Shown: positions 19,733-29,361, counted from the stretch's first letter. The stretch: DNA of 64,000 nucleotides from Psychromonas sp. psych-6C06 (GCF_002835465.1 NZ_PIZM01000002.1:610398-674397); one strand, 5' to 3'. Numbers and translations: made by a program. The notes: generated by a model not told the origin, from the sequence alone.

Positions 19733-19770
19733 TAAAAAATAGGGGCTAACAGCTCTCACTATTACCCCCT
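19733..19770 (-). terminator. Terminator of the fructose operon
   Basis: Read on the minus strand, GGGGGTAA pairs with TTAGCCCC (one mismatch) around a 12-nt loop and is followed by TATTTTTTATT. It lies about 30 bp past the fruA stop. Confidence 0.6.
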
Positions 19771-19798
19771 GTTTATTTAATCAAAATGATTAAGCGCT

Positions 19799-21550
19799 TT
19801 AAGCGGCTACCGCTAATTTCTCATCAGCTCTTTTTTTCAAGAACGCATAACCAAAGCCAGTCACTGCGGTACCGGCGGCAATCGCTAGCAAATACATCAA
19901 CACAGGAGAAATCGCATTTGGAATCAGCAGAACAAATAGCCCACCATGAGGCGCTAATAATTCAGCACCAAATAGCATTGATAAACCGCCAGTTAGTGCG
20001 CCACCAGCCATACAAGCAGGGATAACACGCATTGGGTCTTTAGCTGCAAATGGAATCGCACCTTCAGAAATAAAGCACAAACCTAATACAAAAGAGGCTT
20101 TACCCGCTTCACGTTCACTCGCTTCAAACTTGTTTTTAGTAAGGAATGTCGCTAAGCCCATGCCTAATGCAGGCACCATACCAGCTGCCATAATAGCAGC
20201 CATCGGGCCGTAAGATTGAGAAGCTAATAGACCAACACCAAAGGTATAAGCAGCTTTATTTACCGGTCCACCTAAATCGAAACACATCATACAACCAAGT
20301 AAGATACCTAACATTACCGCATTCGCTGAGCCCATATTAGTTAAAAATTCAGTTAACCCAGTCATAATAGCAGCAACCGGGCCACCAACAACATAGATCA
20401 TCACTAAGCCGGTAAATAAACTTGCCACAAAAGGAATAATCAAAATCGGTTTCAGTGCTTCCATCGATTGTGGTAAAGACACTTTATCAGCAATAAATTT
20501 CGCAGCGTAACCGGCAATAAAGCCAGCCACGATACCACCTAGGAAACCAGCGCCAAGTTGGCTTGCCAACATACCACCAATTAAACCAGGCGCTAAACCA
20601 GGGCGATCCGCAATCGAAAAGGCAATAAAGCCTGCCAATACAGGAATCATGAGTGCAAAAGCGGCACCACCACCAATATCCATCAACGTAGCGGCAATGC
20701 TACCTTCCTCTTTAAAGGCTTCGATACCAAAAACAAAAGATAGTGCAATCAATAAACCACCCGCAATAACTACAGGTAACATGTGCGAAACACCTGTCAT
20801 CAAGTGTTTATAAACGCCTTTTTTCTCTTCTGTTTTAGCATTACTTGCATTACCTAATGCTTGAAAAATAGTTGCCTCAGCAAAGCCTTTATTCATTTCT
20901 TGTTCGGTTTTCTTAAGCGCCAAGCCGGTGCTCGTTTTATAGAGTCGCTTGCCATTGAAACGATCTAATGGCACTTCAATATCAGCGGCAATAATCACTA
21001 AATCGGCTTCACTAATATCTTCATCGGTTAACTGATTTTTTGCGCCAACCGAACCGCGTGTTTCAACCTTAATAATATGTCCTTGGCGTTTCGCTTCACC
21101 TTCTAGGGCTTCAGCCGCCATAAACGTATGTGCAACCCCTGTTGGACAAGCAGTAATGGCAACAATTTTCTTAATGCCTGCACTTTCAGTGTTAAGGATT
21201 GTTGCATCGGCAACGACGCCTAATGCTTGGGATTCGTTTAATGTTTGTGCACTTGCAAGTGCGTTTTCTAACCATGCTTGGGGATCAGAAGTACAAGCGG
21301 AAATTTCGCTTTGATATACTTTTTTACCAATAAATCGGGTTGTATCGATAACACAATTTGTGGCAATGATAATGGCATCAGCGGCATCAATATCTGAACT
21401 GTTTAGCAGTTCAACAGGCAAAACGCTTGATTGACACTCAATCGTTGCATTTAAGTTTAATGCCTCGCTTGCTTGCTTTAACAAGCCCGCTGCAATAATG
21501 CTGTTCGCTACGCCACTTGGGCAAGCTGTTACAATAGCTATATTTTTCAT
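19799..21550 (-). CDS. fruA: PTS fructose transporter subunit EIIB'BC (FruA)
   Basis: Inner-membrane permease of the fructose phosphotransferase system, 583 aa; it imports fructose as fructose-1-phosphate. Domains: EIIB' (about 1-100), EIIB (about 128-225, phosphorylated Cys in ITACPTGVAHTFMAAEAL) and EIIC (about 245-575) with many membrane segments (MLPVVIAGGLLIALSFVFG, GGPVNKAAYTFGVGLL, EGAIPFAA). Unlike the E. coli protein as I recall it, the B' domain also keeps a CPSGVANS loop with Cys near residue 9. It is the last gene of fruBKA, 31 bp after fruK. Confidence 0.95.
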   Translation of the reverse strand: MKNIAIVTACPSGVANSIIAAGLLKQASEALNLNATIECQSSVLPVELLNSSDIDAADAIIIATNCVIDTTRFIGKKVYQSEISACTSDPQAWLENALASAQTLNESQALGVVADATILNTESAGIKKIVAITACPTGVAHTFMAAEALEGEAKRQGHIIKVETRGSVGAKNQLTDEDISEADLVIIAADIEVPLDRFNGKRLYKTSTGLALKKTEQEMNKGFAEATIFQALGNASNAKTEEKKGVYKHLMTGVSHMLPVVIAGGLLIALSFVFGIEAFKEEGSIAATLMDIGGGAAFALMIPVLAGFIAFSIADRPGLAPGLIGGMLASQLGAGFLGGIVAGFIAGYAAKFIADKVSLPQSMEALKPILIIPFVASLFTGLVMIYVVGGPVAAIMTGLTEFLTNMGSANAVMLGILLGCMMCFDLGGPVNKAAYTFGVGLLASQSYGPMAAIMAAGMVPALGMGLATFLTKNKFEASEREAGKASFVLGLCFISEGAIPFAAKDPMRVIPACMAGGALTGGLSMLFGAELLAPHGGLFVLLIPNAISPVLMYLLAIAAGTAVTGFGYAFLKKRADEKLAVAA

Positions 21551-21581
21551 GTTCAGTCCTTAAGTTATATTTTGAACGCGA

Positions 21582-22565
21582 TTAAGCGTGGCTAGAAATA
21601 GGATTATTAAAAGTAACTTGTTTTTGTAATTCAGTGACAGCTTCAATGTCTGTCACACCCACACCAACTTGTGATACAGCCAGAGCGGAAAGCGCAGTAG
21701 CAAATGATAAGGTTTGCTCTGCTTGCCATTGGTTGAGATGCCCCCAGCACATCCCTGCTACTAAGGTATCGCCAGCACCCACTGTGCTAACAACATTCAT
21801 TTTCGGGGGTTGTGAATAACGCCATATTGGTTGATGCAACGTATCTTTACCTAACCACATCACCCCTTTTGAGCCCAATGAAACAACGATGTTTTCAATG
21901 CCTTTAGCGGCAAGATCTTGTGCTGCTTGTTGACACGCTTGAGGTGTTTGTAACGCACGACCCACAAATTCAGAAAGCTCTTCATCATTAGGCTTAATCA
22001 ACCAAGGATGTGCATCTAACCCAGCGGCAAGCGCAGCACGGCTACTATCAAAGATCACTTTTTTACCCATTTGATGTAGTTTTTCAATCCAACCTGCGCA
22101 CAACTCAGGCGAAATACCTTTTGGTAAACTCCCCGCCAATACAAAAAAATGATGGGTTTTAGCCAGATCAAATAAACACTGTTCAAATTCACTGATTGCT
22201 TGTGCTGAGATTTCACAGCCGGGGAAATTAATATCGCTAACTTGGCCATTTTTTTCGACTAATTTAACGTTAATGCGTGTTGCACCGTTAACACGAATAA
22301 ATTCATCATTAGCATTCATTTGTTTAAACAATTGGCAAAAAGCTTGTTCGTTATCGCGACCTAAAAAACCTGTTACCGTCACTTCTGCGCCTAAATCAGC
22401 AAGCACTTTTGCAACGTTAACGCCTTTACCAGCAGCATGAAGTGAGCCTTGGTTCGCTAAGTTCACTGACCCTAGCGCAAGAGAATCTAAACTTCCGGTT
22501 AAATCTAATGCTGGATTTAAGGTGATAGTGACTACTTTTTTAGTCGCTAAATCGTTATTATTCAT
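21582..22565 (-). CDS. fruK: 1-phosphofructokinase FruK
   Basis: PfkB-family sugar kinase of 327 aa that converts fructose-1-phosphate to fructose-1,6-bisphosphate with ATP. Visible motifs are the N-terminal GKGVNVAKVLADLG (ribokinase signature 1) and the C-terminal VVSTVGAGDTLVAGM, with the catalytic Asp in GAGD. SLPKGI and WLIKPNDEELSEF are also present. It is 6 bp after fruB and uses the product of FruA, so the operon is functionally complete. In enteric bacteria fructose-1-phosphate, its substrate, also releases Cra. Confidence 0.95.
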   Translation of the reverse strand: MNNNDLATKKVVTITLNPALDLTGSLDSLALGSVNLANQGSLHAAGKGVNVAKVLADLGAEVTVTGFLGRDNEQAFCQLFKQMNANDEFIRVNGATRINVKLVEKNGQVSDINFPGCEISAQAISEFEQCLFDLAKTHHFFVLAGSLPKGISPELCAGWIEKLHQMGKKVIFDSSRAALAAGLDAHPWLIKPNDEELSEFVGRALQTPQACQQAAQDLAAKGIENIVVSLGSKGVMWLGKDTLHQPIWRYSQPPKMNVVSTVGAGDTLVAGMCWGHLNQWQAEQTLSFATALSALAVSQVGVGVTDIEAVTELQKQVTFNNPISSHA

Positions 22566-22571
22566 CTTTAA

Positions 22572-23708
22572 TTACCCCTCGCTCAAGCCAGAACCAATCG
22601 CTTCACCAATGCCCGCTAACGCTTCTTTAGCATCAGGGCCGTCAGCGGTAAATTGCAATGTGTGACCATGTGATACGCCTAAACCAATCACTTTCATTAA
22701 ACTTTTGGCATCCACCGATTTTCCATCGCCGTCGAGATTGATAACGCTCACATTTGATTGGTATTGCTTAACCGCAGCGACCAACATGGCACTTGGGCGA
22801 GCATGTAAGCCATGGGCATTGTTTATTTTGAATTGTGCAACATTATCCGCACTGACTTCAGCCTCAGGCGCTTGTTCAGCATTAGCAAAAAATTCAACAA
22901 TTTGCTCTGCCGTTGCAGCCAGCAACAACGCCTGTTGTTGTTCAAAAACAACCCGAGTGATAGTAGATAAAAACGTGCAATGAGAAGCGTTGCAAGCAGC
23001 AATCGCAATCAAACCTTTAACAGGCAAGCCTTTAAACTGACATGATTCTGAAGTGGTTAATAATGACATTGCAGAACGTTTAACACCTTGATTGCTACTG
23101 ATTAGCCATAACCCGCCCCCAAGGTGTGTCGGCTCTTTAGAAACCAACTCAGCAACAAATTTGCTTTCAACCTGACCATTATTCTTTAATAATCCGCCAG
23201 CCACTGCACTCATTTGCATCATCTCTGTTGCAGGGAAGTTTAATTGAATAAGCGCACTATTAAAGTCAGCCTCAAACTGCACATCACCATTGAGTAAAGC
23301 AATAATATCCTCTGCACTTTTAGCTTGTTTAAGTTTCTCTTCAACACCGTCATTTGAAAGCACTTTCGTTAATTGCTTGAGAATACCAAGGTGTTCATCG
23401 GATTTAGCCGCGATACCAATTGCAACATAAGCGATGTTGCCATCTCCCCAATTCACCCCTTCAGGAAAGTGATGCACGACCACGCCAGTTTTATTCACTA
23501 AATCACGGGTATCGGTCGTACCATGAGGAATGGCTATACCATTTCCTAAAAAGGTTGAGTTTTGTTGCTCACGATTAAGCATACCGTCCACATAGCCATT
23601 GGCGACCAGGCCACTCTCGGTCAACTGCTGTGCGATTGCCTTAATCGCCGTCAGCTTGTCGTCTGCTGCTCGTTGTAAAGTTATATCATTGTTGGTTAAT
23701 TTCAGCAT
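22572..23708 (-). CDS. fruB: PTS fructose EIIA/HPr fusion (FruB, diphosphoryl transfer protein)
   Basis: Cytoplasmic phosphocarrier of 378 aa. The N-terminal EIIA domain has its active His in GNGIAIPHGTTD (about residue 62). A middle linker domain follows, and the C-terminal FPr/HPr-like domain has its active His in NNAHGLHARPSAMLV (about residue 300). It passes phosphate from enzyme I to the EIIB of FruA. It is the first gene of the operon, divergent from cra. The length matches the enterobacterial FruB (376 aa as I recall). Confidence 0.95.
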   Translation of the reverse strand: MLKLTNNDITLQRAADDKLTAIKAIAQQLTESGLVANGYVDGMLNREQQNSTFLGNGIAIPHGTTDTRDLVNKTGVVVHHFPEGVNWGDGNIAYVAIGIAAKSDEHLGILKQLTKVLSNDGVEEKLKQAKSAEDIIALLNGDVQFEADFNSALIQLNFPATEMMQMSAVAGGLLKNNGQVESKFVAELVSKEPTHLGGGLWLISSNQGVKRSAMSLLTTSESCQFKGLPVKGLIAIAACNASHCTFLSTITRVVFEQQQALLLAATAEQIVEFFANAEQAPEAEVSADNVAQFKINNAHGLHARPSAMLVAAVKQYQSNVSVINLDGDGKSVDAKSLMKVIGLGVSHGHTLQFTADGPDAKEALAGIGEAIGSGLSEG

Positions 23709-23768
23709 GGGTCATCGCCTCTCGCTTGGTTTATAAAATCGCTAATAAAAAATAGTTTACTGAACAAG

Positions 23769-23784
23769 GCTGAAACGATTCAGC
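23769..23784. promoter_or_regulatory. Cra (FruR) operator, site 1
   Basis: GCTGAAACGATTCAGC, a near-perfect palindrome matching the Cra consensus core TGAAnCGnTTCA. It is 60 bp upstream of fruB. Confidence 0.8.
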
Positions 23785-23865
23785 AAATAAGTCAAAAAAA
23801 TTCAGCAAATTGCTTTTTACTGTTTTAATAATAAAAATAGCATGAATTTCATACTTTTCAATTTT

Positions 23866-23881
23866 GCTGAAACCTTTCAGC
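23866..23881. promoter_or_regulatory. Cra (FruR) operator, site 2
   Basis: GCTGAAACCTTTCAGC, a palindrome with the TGAAAC..TTTCA pattern. It lies midway between fruB and cra, seven bases from site 3. Confidence 0.72.
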
Positions 23882-23888
23882 TTTTATA

Positions 23889-23903
23889 CTGAATCGATTC
23901 AGC
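23889..23903. promoter_or_regulatory. Cra (FruR) operator, site 3
   Basis: CTGAATCGATTCAGC; its core TGAATCGATTCA is a perfect 12-bp palindrome and fits the Cra consensus best of the three. It is 72 bp before the cra start, so autoregulation is likely. Confidence 0.8.
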
Positions 23904-23975
23904 GTATAATGCAAGTATTATATTATCAAGATCGAATTTTTTATGATCTTGTCGACAAAAATAAGGATCTTACCC

Positions 23976-24956
23976 ATGACATTAGATCAAATTGCCAAAC
24001 TTGCTGGCGTTTCAAAAACCACAGCCAGTTATGTCATTAATGGTAAAGCACAGAAGTACCGTATTAGTGAAAAAACCCAATTAAAGGTCATGGCGATCGT
24101 CAATGAACACAACTATCAGCCAGATCACGCAGCTTCTTCTTTGCGTGCCGGAAGTAGCCGATCTTTTGGTTTGATCATTCCCGATCTCGAAAACAGTAGT
24201 TATGCAAAATTAGCCAAGCTACTAGAGTCAAATTCGCGCAAAGCAGGCTATCAAATCTTAATCGCTTGTTCTGACGACGACCCAGAAATTGAAAAAAACG
24301 TGGTTCAAGCGTTATTAAGTCGTCGTGTTGATGCTCTATTTGTCGCTAGCGCACTGCCTAATGGCAGTGACTATTATTTAAAGATCCAACAACAAGGCAC
24401 GCCGATCATCGCACTAGATCGAGCCTTAGATGATGAGTTCTTTGGTTGCGTTATCAGTGAAGATTTCGATGGTGCTTATGAATTGACTGAATCAGTGATC
24501 AGCCCACAGGTAAAATCAATCGGTCTTATTGGCGCGCTTGCTGAACTTAATATTTCGCGTCAGCGTCATGCGGGTTTTCAGGCACAAGCAAAACTAAAAG
24601 GGATAAAAACGATCAGTGGTTACGGAGATCATTTTAATAGCGAAGCAGGTAAAACTATTTTTCAACAATGGATAAAAAATGACTGCGTTCCCGATGCCAT
24701 TATTACCACCTCCTATATTTTATTAGAAGGAGTACTAGATGTGATTATCGAACACCCTGAATTGATGTCAAAGGTCAAACTCGGCACCTTTGGTGATAAT
24801 CGTTTACTAGACTTTTTACCCTTTAAAATTAATTCGTTATCACAACAGTTTGAACTGATTGCAGAGAGCGCCTTAGGCTTAGGCTTAAATGCATCCGCTA
24901 AGCGTTATCAAGCCGGCATAGAATTAATTCCTCGAAAACTTATTCTGCGCCAATAA
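23976..24956 (+). CDS. cra: Catabolite repressor/activator Cra (FruR)
   Basis: LacI-family regulator of 326 aa. The helix-turn-helix is at the N-terminus (MTLDQIAKLAGVSKTTASYVINGKA) and a periplasmic-binding-protein-like effector domain follows (FGLIIPDLENSSYAKLAKLLE). The ATG at 23976 is preferred over 23943 because AAGGA at 23963-23967 is well spaced and the family begins MTLDEIA. It is divergent from fruBKA with three Cra-like palindromes between. It presumably represses the fru operon until fructose-1-phosphate accumulates, and it may also act on central carbon genes elsewhere. Confidence 0.94.
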   Translation: MTLDQIAKLAGVSKTTASYVINGKAQKYRISEKTQLKVMAIVNEHNYQPDHAASSLRAGSSRSFGLIIPDLENSSYAKLAKLLESNSRKAGYQILIACSDDDPEIEKNVVQALLSRRVDALFVASALPNGSDYYLKIQQQGTPIIALDRALDDEFFGCVISEDFDGAYELTESVISPQVKSIGLIGALAELNISRQRHAGFQAQAKLKGIKTISGYGDHFNSEAGKTIFQQWIKNDCVPDAIITTSYILLEGVLDVIIEHPELMSKVKLGTFGDNRLLDFLPFKINSLSQQFELIAESALGLGLNASAKRYQAGIELIPRKLILRQ

Positions 24957-24980
24957 AAAACCGAGTTAAACTCGGTTTTT
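24955..24980. terminator. Bidirectional terminator between cra and purK
   Basis: AAAAACCGAGT-TAA-ACTCGGTTTTT is a perfect stem with A-run and T-run on the two sides, so it can serve both convergent genes. Confidence 0.88.
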
Positions 24981-25002
24981 AAGGTAAGAGAGACTACTGA
25001 TA

Positions 25003-26151
25003 TTAACTCTTTATCAAGCGTTGCCCTGTCGCTAATACGCCGGGGTAATCTGCCTCAGGCAGAAGCGCTGCAAGTTGCAATAATTTTTGTCCAAGCTCAA
25101 CATTAGTTGGCGCAGAAACATTGATATGTCCCATTTTACGCCCTGCTCTTTGCGCTTTACCATACCAATGACTTTTCACATCACTGATTTCAAGTACCTT
25201 TGAACTAATACTTGCTTGGCCTAATACATTAATCATCACACTTGGCTTTTGTAGTTGTGTATCACCTAATGGTAGACCTGCAACAGCGCGTAAGTGATTC
25301 TCAAACTGGCTACAAGCAGTCCCCTGTTGGCTCCAATGTCCTGAGTTGTGTACACGAGGTGCAATCTCATTGACCATTAGCTGACCATCAACATCAAAGA
25401 ACTCAATCGCTAATACACCAACATAATCCATGCTTGTTGCTAGTTTATGGAAGGCATCGATCGCTTGTTGTTGCACATTAGCATCTATTTCCGCAGCCAA
25501 TGACAGAGTTAACACGCCATCAGTATGCTGATTTTCAGTAACCGGGTAGATATGCACATTACCCGCTTTATCACGCGCACCAATTACTGAAACTTCACGA
25601 TCAAAAGGGATCATCTTTTCAGCAATAATAGTGTGCGGGAAGTCATCACTACCACTGGCAATAAATCCAGCCATTTCAGCCCAGATTTCATCAACCTGCT
25701 CGAGTGACTTAAGACGCCATTGGCCTTTTCCATCATACCCTGCTTGACAAGTTTTGATTACCAAAGGCAAGCCTAATAACGATACGGCTTCAATAAGATG
25801 TTCACGCTCAGTAATTAATTTAAAGGGTGCTGAGGGTACGCCACTCTTTTCCAATAAGTTTTTTTCGATACTACGATCGCCACCTGTTTTAATGGCGGCC
25901 TTACCAGGGAAGAACTTCCCACTTTGACAACATAACTCAAGCACATCGTCAGGAATATGTTCGAATTCGCAGGTGATCACATCAACCATTGCTATCGCTT
26001 CAACTAACGTTTGCTCAAAAGAATGAAAAGTCAGAGGGTGAATTATTTGCTCTGACCCCACATCGTAAGCGCGCACATGCAAATTAAGCGGAGCGCCTTC
26101 TAAGCTCATCATGCGTGCAAGTTGCCCTGCACCTAAAACTAATATATTCAT
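25003..26151 (-). CDS. purK: N5-carboxyaminoimidazole ribonucleotide synthase PurK
   Basis: ATP-grasp enzyme of 382 aa: makes N5-CAIR from AIR, bicarbonate and ATP in purine synthesis. Visible parts are the N-terminal ILVLGAGQLARMM, ATP-grasp segments (LPLVIKTCQAGYDGKGQWRL, IIAEKMIPFDREVSVIGAR, VLAIEFFDVDGQLMVNEIAPRVHNSGHW) and the C-terminal GHINV. It begins one base after the purE stop, so the two are translationally coupled, as expected because PurE uses the product. Confidence 0.95.
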   Translation of the reverse strand: MNILVLGAGQLARMMSLEGAPLNLHVRAYDVGSEQIIHPLTFHSFEQTLVEAIAMVDVITCEFEHIPDDVLELCCQSGKFFPGKAAIKTGGDRSIEKNLLEKSGVPSAPFKLITEREHLIEAVSLLGLPLVIKTCQAGYDGKGQWRLKSLEQVDEIWAEMAGFIASGSDDFPHTIIAEKMIPFDREVSVIGARDKAGNVHIYPVTENQHTDGVLTLSLAAEIDANVQQQAIDAFHKLATSMDYVGVLAIEFFDVDGQLMVNEIAPRVHNSGHWSQQGTACSQFENHLRAVAGLPLGDTQLQKPSVMINVLGQASISSKVLEISDVKSHWYGKAQRAGRKMGHINVSAPTNVELGQKLLQLAALLPEADYPGVLATGQRLIKS

Positions 26152-26152
26152 A

Positions 26153-26635
26153 TTAAATCGCAGGATCTGGGTTAGCTAATACAGAATCAGTTTGCTGTGC
26201 ACGAAACTCATCGATTTTCGCAAGTAATTCAGGTTGCTGACAACCTAAAATTTGTGCGGCTAATAAACCCGCATTAGCAGCCCCGGCTTCACCAATAGCT
26301 AACGTACCAACTGCAACGCCTTTTGGCATCTGACAAATTGAAAGCAAAGAATCTATTCCTTTCAGGGCTTTTGACTGAACCGGAACACCTAACACAGGCA
26401 AGCTTGTAAAAGCGGCAGCCATACCAGGCAAGTGCGCAGCACCACCAGCACCAGCAATAATCACTTTAATGCCACGCTCAGCTGCACTTGATGCATAATC
26501 TGCTAATAATTGTGGGGTTCTATGTGCTGAAACAACACGTGTTTCATATGCAATTCCAAATGATTCTAACATATTCGCCGCGTGTTCCATGGTCGGCCAG
26601 TCAGACTTTGAGCCCATAATAATACCAACTTTCAT
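26153..26635 (-). CDS. purE: N5-CAIR mutase PurE
   Basis: Class I mutase of 160 aa that converts N5-CAIR to CAIR. The signature is complete: [12 protein letters not shown] (substrate phosphate and Asp), VVSAHRTP (catalytic His) and [12 protein letters not shown]. First gene of the purEK pair. A TATAAT hexamer lies on the minus strand at 26691-26686 and could be its -10 element; I could not define a convincing PurR box. Confidence 0.95.
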   Translation of the reverse strand: MKVGIIMGSKSDWPTMEHAANMLESFGIAYETRVVSAHRTPQLLADYASSAAERGIKVIIAGAGGAAHLPGMAAAFTSLPVLGVPVQSKALKGIDSLLSICQMPKGVAVGTLAIGEAGAANAGLLAAQILGCQQPELLAKIDEFRAQQTDSVLANPDPAI

Positions 26636-26917
26636 ACATACTCCTGCATAGGTTTTGGGGTGTTAACAATTACGATTTGTGCGTGATTATACACATAGCG
26701 AGTAGTTAATAGAACCAGTCAGAAGATACAAAATAGTGGAAAATTATCTTTGCTAGATAGATTTAACGGTGCGCTTGATAGAATGATCTACTTTTATTTT
26801 CTTATTAAGAGTTACTTTTATAGGGCCAGCAATAGTGACATGAATGACAGAAATTAATTAATTGACTTAACGCATTGATTTATTGATAATATTGACTTTT
26901 ATTTGACAAGGAAGATC

Positions 26918-28006
26918 ATGAAACTGCAACAAATTTACTTAGCACTAATGGCGACAGGACTAATCACCGCCTGTGCAAACACCGCTGTTGATAATACGCC
27001 ACAACATCCCACATCAGTACTAACAGCAAAATATACCTTAAATGGCCTATATATTCCCGATCACCAAGGCGTCCAGACTGTATATACACAAGCGGATAAA
27101 CGCACTATCCATGAAAAAGCAGAATTTGATAGCTTTTATATGGCGTGGGCAAATTATGATACAAGTGTCGTTTTTCGTATTGATCAAAACCTATTACTCA
27201 ACATTGATCACGAAGATGAATCTTATCTCGAGTGTCCTCTCGCAGGTTGTAAGAACCCACTTGAAGAATATATGGCAAAGGTCGAAGAGAGCCCAGAGGA
27301 GGAGGAGGAATACGAAAGCTATGAAGATAAAAGTTGTCAGGTATCAGTCGTTGAAAACAACTATGAAGTCAATAAAACAGGCCAGCAGAGAAGCATTTCC
27401 GGCCTACCGACTGAAGAGTATACGCTCACCTGGACACTGAGCTTTGAAGATGAAAAAGGTAAGAAAGATACTAATTTAATTCAATTTATATTTTGGACGA
27501 CAACGCCAAACGCTGAAATTAAAAAAGCGTGGAAGGTACATCAAACAGCAACAGATAATTACCTAGATGCAGTAGGCGACAATAATGCTATTGTGCGCTT
27601 ATTAGGCAAAGAGGGTTATAAAGCAATCAGTTCATTTACAGGTGATATTGAGAAAACAGATAGTGAAGCACTCAGTGAGTTTGTAGCAGAGCTTAATAAA
27701 ATTCAAGGTTATCCTCTCTCTATAAAGTTTGAATGGTTTCAAGACAACAAAGCCTGTGCTGAAGTAAAGCCCAAAAAAGAAAGCGCGAAACTAGATTTAA
27801 ATGCAGATTTAGCCGATACCGCAACTAATTTCTTAGGTGGGCTATTAAAAGATGAAGCAGAAAAAAACGCAGATAAAGTAATAGCAGAATGGATGAAAGA
27901 TGCACGCGTACGTTATATTTATGATGTTACTTCGGTATCAGAGAAAATGATTAACGACAGTAAATTTGAAGTTCCAGCTAATTACAAGTTAATAGATAGG
28001 CAGTAA
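26918..28006 (+). CDS. Lipoprotein, unknown function
   Basis: Exported lipoprotein of about 362 aa. The ATG at 26918 is preceded by AAGGAAG (26908-26914); a TTG at 26903 would add five residues and has no RBS. The signal peptide ends in lipobox LITAC. The mature protein has an acidic stretch (EESPEEEEEYESYEDK, about residues 120-137) beside cysteines (ECPLAGC, KSCQVS, KACAEV) that could pair. No known domain is recognised. The ending (YIYDVTSVSEKMI...YKLIDRQ) gives no further clue. It is monocistronic, closed by a strong terminator. Confidence 0.75.
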   Translation: MKLQQIYLALMATGLITACANTAVDNTPQHPTSVLTAKYTLNGLYIPDHQGVQTVYTQADKRTIHEKAEFDSFYMAWANYDTSVVFRIDQNLLLNIDHEDESYLECPLAGCKNPLEEYMAKVEESPEEEEEYESYEDKSCQVSVVENNYEVNKTGQQRSISGLPTEEYTLTWTLSFEDEKGKKDTNLIQFIFWTTTPNAEIKKAWKVHQTATDNYLDAVGDNNAIVRLLGKEGYKAISSFTGDIEKTDSEALSEFVAELNKIQGYPLSIKFEWFQDNKACAEVKPKKESAKLDLNADLADTATNFLGGLLKDEAEKNADKVIAEWMKDARVRYIYDVTSVSEKMINDSKFEVPANYKLIDRQ

Positions 28007-28014
28007 TTATACGC

Positions 28015-28051
28015 TAAGCCAATACCATTCATTGATGTGTTGGCTTTTTTA
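28015..28051 (+). terminator. Terminator after the lipoprotein gene
   Basis: AAGCCAATAC pairs with GTGTTGGCTT (one G-T) around an 11-nt loop, followed by a T-run. The remaining 270 bp up to the next start hold no convincing feature. Confidence 0.8.
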
Positions 28052-28322
28052 AGCTCACTCTCCGCCTTTACCATTCATTATAACCCTGACATTTCCTTAT
28101 AAGCTATTAATAAACAAGCACTCATTTTTTTCTTTCTCTTCACAACAAAAATAAACAACATTTTATAGCAAATATAAATAAAAAAAACACAGTGAATTGA
28201 ATGGTAAAAATACCAACTGGATACTATTGTTGCTATAACAAACGGTAGTAAGTACTGCATATGTACGCGCGTATTTTGACATTTGTAGCACTTCTCATCG
28301 ACTAGGGAAAAGGGAGTTGGTC

Positions 28323-29288
28323 ATGTCTACAATGCAACAAAAATCAATCCTAAGATTGATCTCATCACCACAGAATATCGCTTTATTAACCGTACTAGCA
28401 GCACTACTTTCATTTGTTAGTTATAGGGCTTGGCAAGAATACCTTATTTATCAAGTGAATGAGCTTACTGAATTATTTCCTACCGCAGCAGGAGGAGCTT
28501 CGGAAGTTGTCATTTCATGGGATGATTATGCAACCAATGAAGATGGTTATCAGGTCGTGCGTCGAGCAGAAGAGGAACAGGGGTATGACTTAATTGCTTC
28601 ACTGCCATTAAACTCGACAGATTATACTGACTCAGAAATTTTACCTGAAGGAGAATATTGCTACCGTATCGCTGCCTATAATCAAGCAGGAAAAAGCTAT
28701 TCTGACGATGCTTGTGTTTGGGTAGACGATCCCGCGGCAGCTACAGATCCAACAACCACAACAACAATTACATCACAATTCAGTGGCCGTCCAGGCAGGA
28801 TTAAACTTGATGGCCGTGAGTTTTATAGCTTCAAAAGTAATTACCCATACAACAGTGATTACACAATGGAAGAGGTTACCGACCTTAACTTTGATATTAA
28901 TGCAGGACTATTAAAGTTTAAGGATTCTGGCGCATACAGGTTTAAAGAGCAAGGGGAGGAGCTTGACAGAGGTTTTGCTAAATTTAAATTTAACGATAAA
29001 AATAACGTGACCTTTAGTTTACAAGGGTATGGAAAAAGACAAGTCGCTACATTATACCTATCGCTCGGAGTATGGGGCTTGGAAGGTGGTGACGCCGCAC
29101 TGCATATTCAAGCAGGAGAGATGTCTCACTTAATTACCTTACCTACTCTCGATACATGGCATTATGCAACCGTTGATATCTCCTTTGATGAGTATACGCC
29201 CGTGACAATAACTCCGCTTGGAAGACATAAAGGAAAAAGCGCAATTAGAGTTGCAGGGATAATATTTACCGAGGCAAATACAGAGTAG
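28323..29288 (+). CDS. Membrane-anchored protein with fibronectin type III-like domain
   Basis: Protein of about 321 aa with one N-terminal membrane segment (about residues 20-40) and the rest outside. A fibronectin type III-like domain spans about residues 55-135 (VVISWDDYATNEDGYQVVRRAEEEQGYDLIASLPLNS, YCYRIAAYNQAGKSYSD). A Thr-rich linker and a C-terminal beta-rich domain of unknown family (about 150-320) follow. The ATG at 28323 is six bases after AGGGAG. The Fn3 domain suggests a surface or carbohydrate-binding role, but no catalytic residues can be named. Confidence 0.72.
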   Translation: MSTMQQKSILRLISSPQNIALLTVLAALLSFVSYRAWQEYLIYQVNELTELFPTAAGGASEVVISWDDYATNEDGYQVVRRAEEEQGYDLIASLPLNSTDYTDSEILPEGEYCYRIAAYNQAGKSYSDDACVWVDDPAAATDPTTTTTITSQFSGRPGRIKLDGREFYSFKSNYPYNSDYTMEEVTDLNFDINAGLLKFKDSGAYRFKEQGEELDRGFAKFKFNDKNNVTFSLQGYGKRQVATLYLSLGVWGLEGGDAALHIQAGEMSHLITLPTLDTWHYATVDISFDEYTPVTITPLGRHKGKSAIRVAGIIFTEANTE

Positions 29289-29324
29289 CGATGCTTTAAA
29301 AATTATGTACTAAAAGTACTTTTC

Positions 29325-29361
29325 AAAGGCGACCATTCTTAATAATGCAGTCGCCTTTTTC
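29325..29361 (+). terminator. Terminator after the Fn3-like gene
   Basis: AAAGGCGAC (29325-29333) pairs perfectly with GTCGCCTTT (29350-29358), followed by TT. Confidence 0.82.

Noticed and set aside
26636-26700. Possible PurR box before purE
   Set aside because: ACGCACAAATCGTAAT on the minus strand keeps only part of the PurR consensus and has a shifted half-site; too weak to call.
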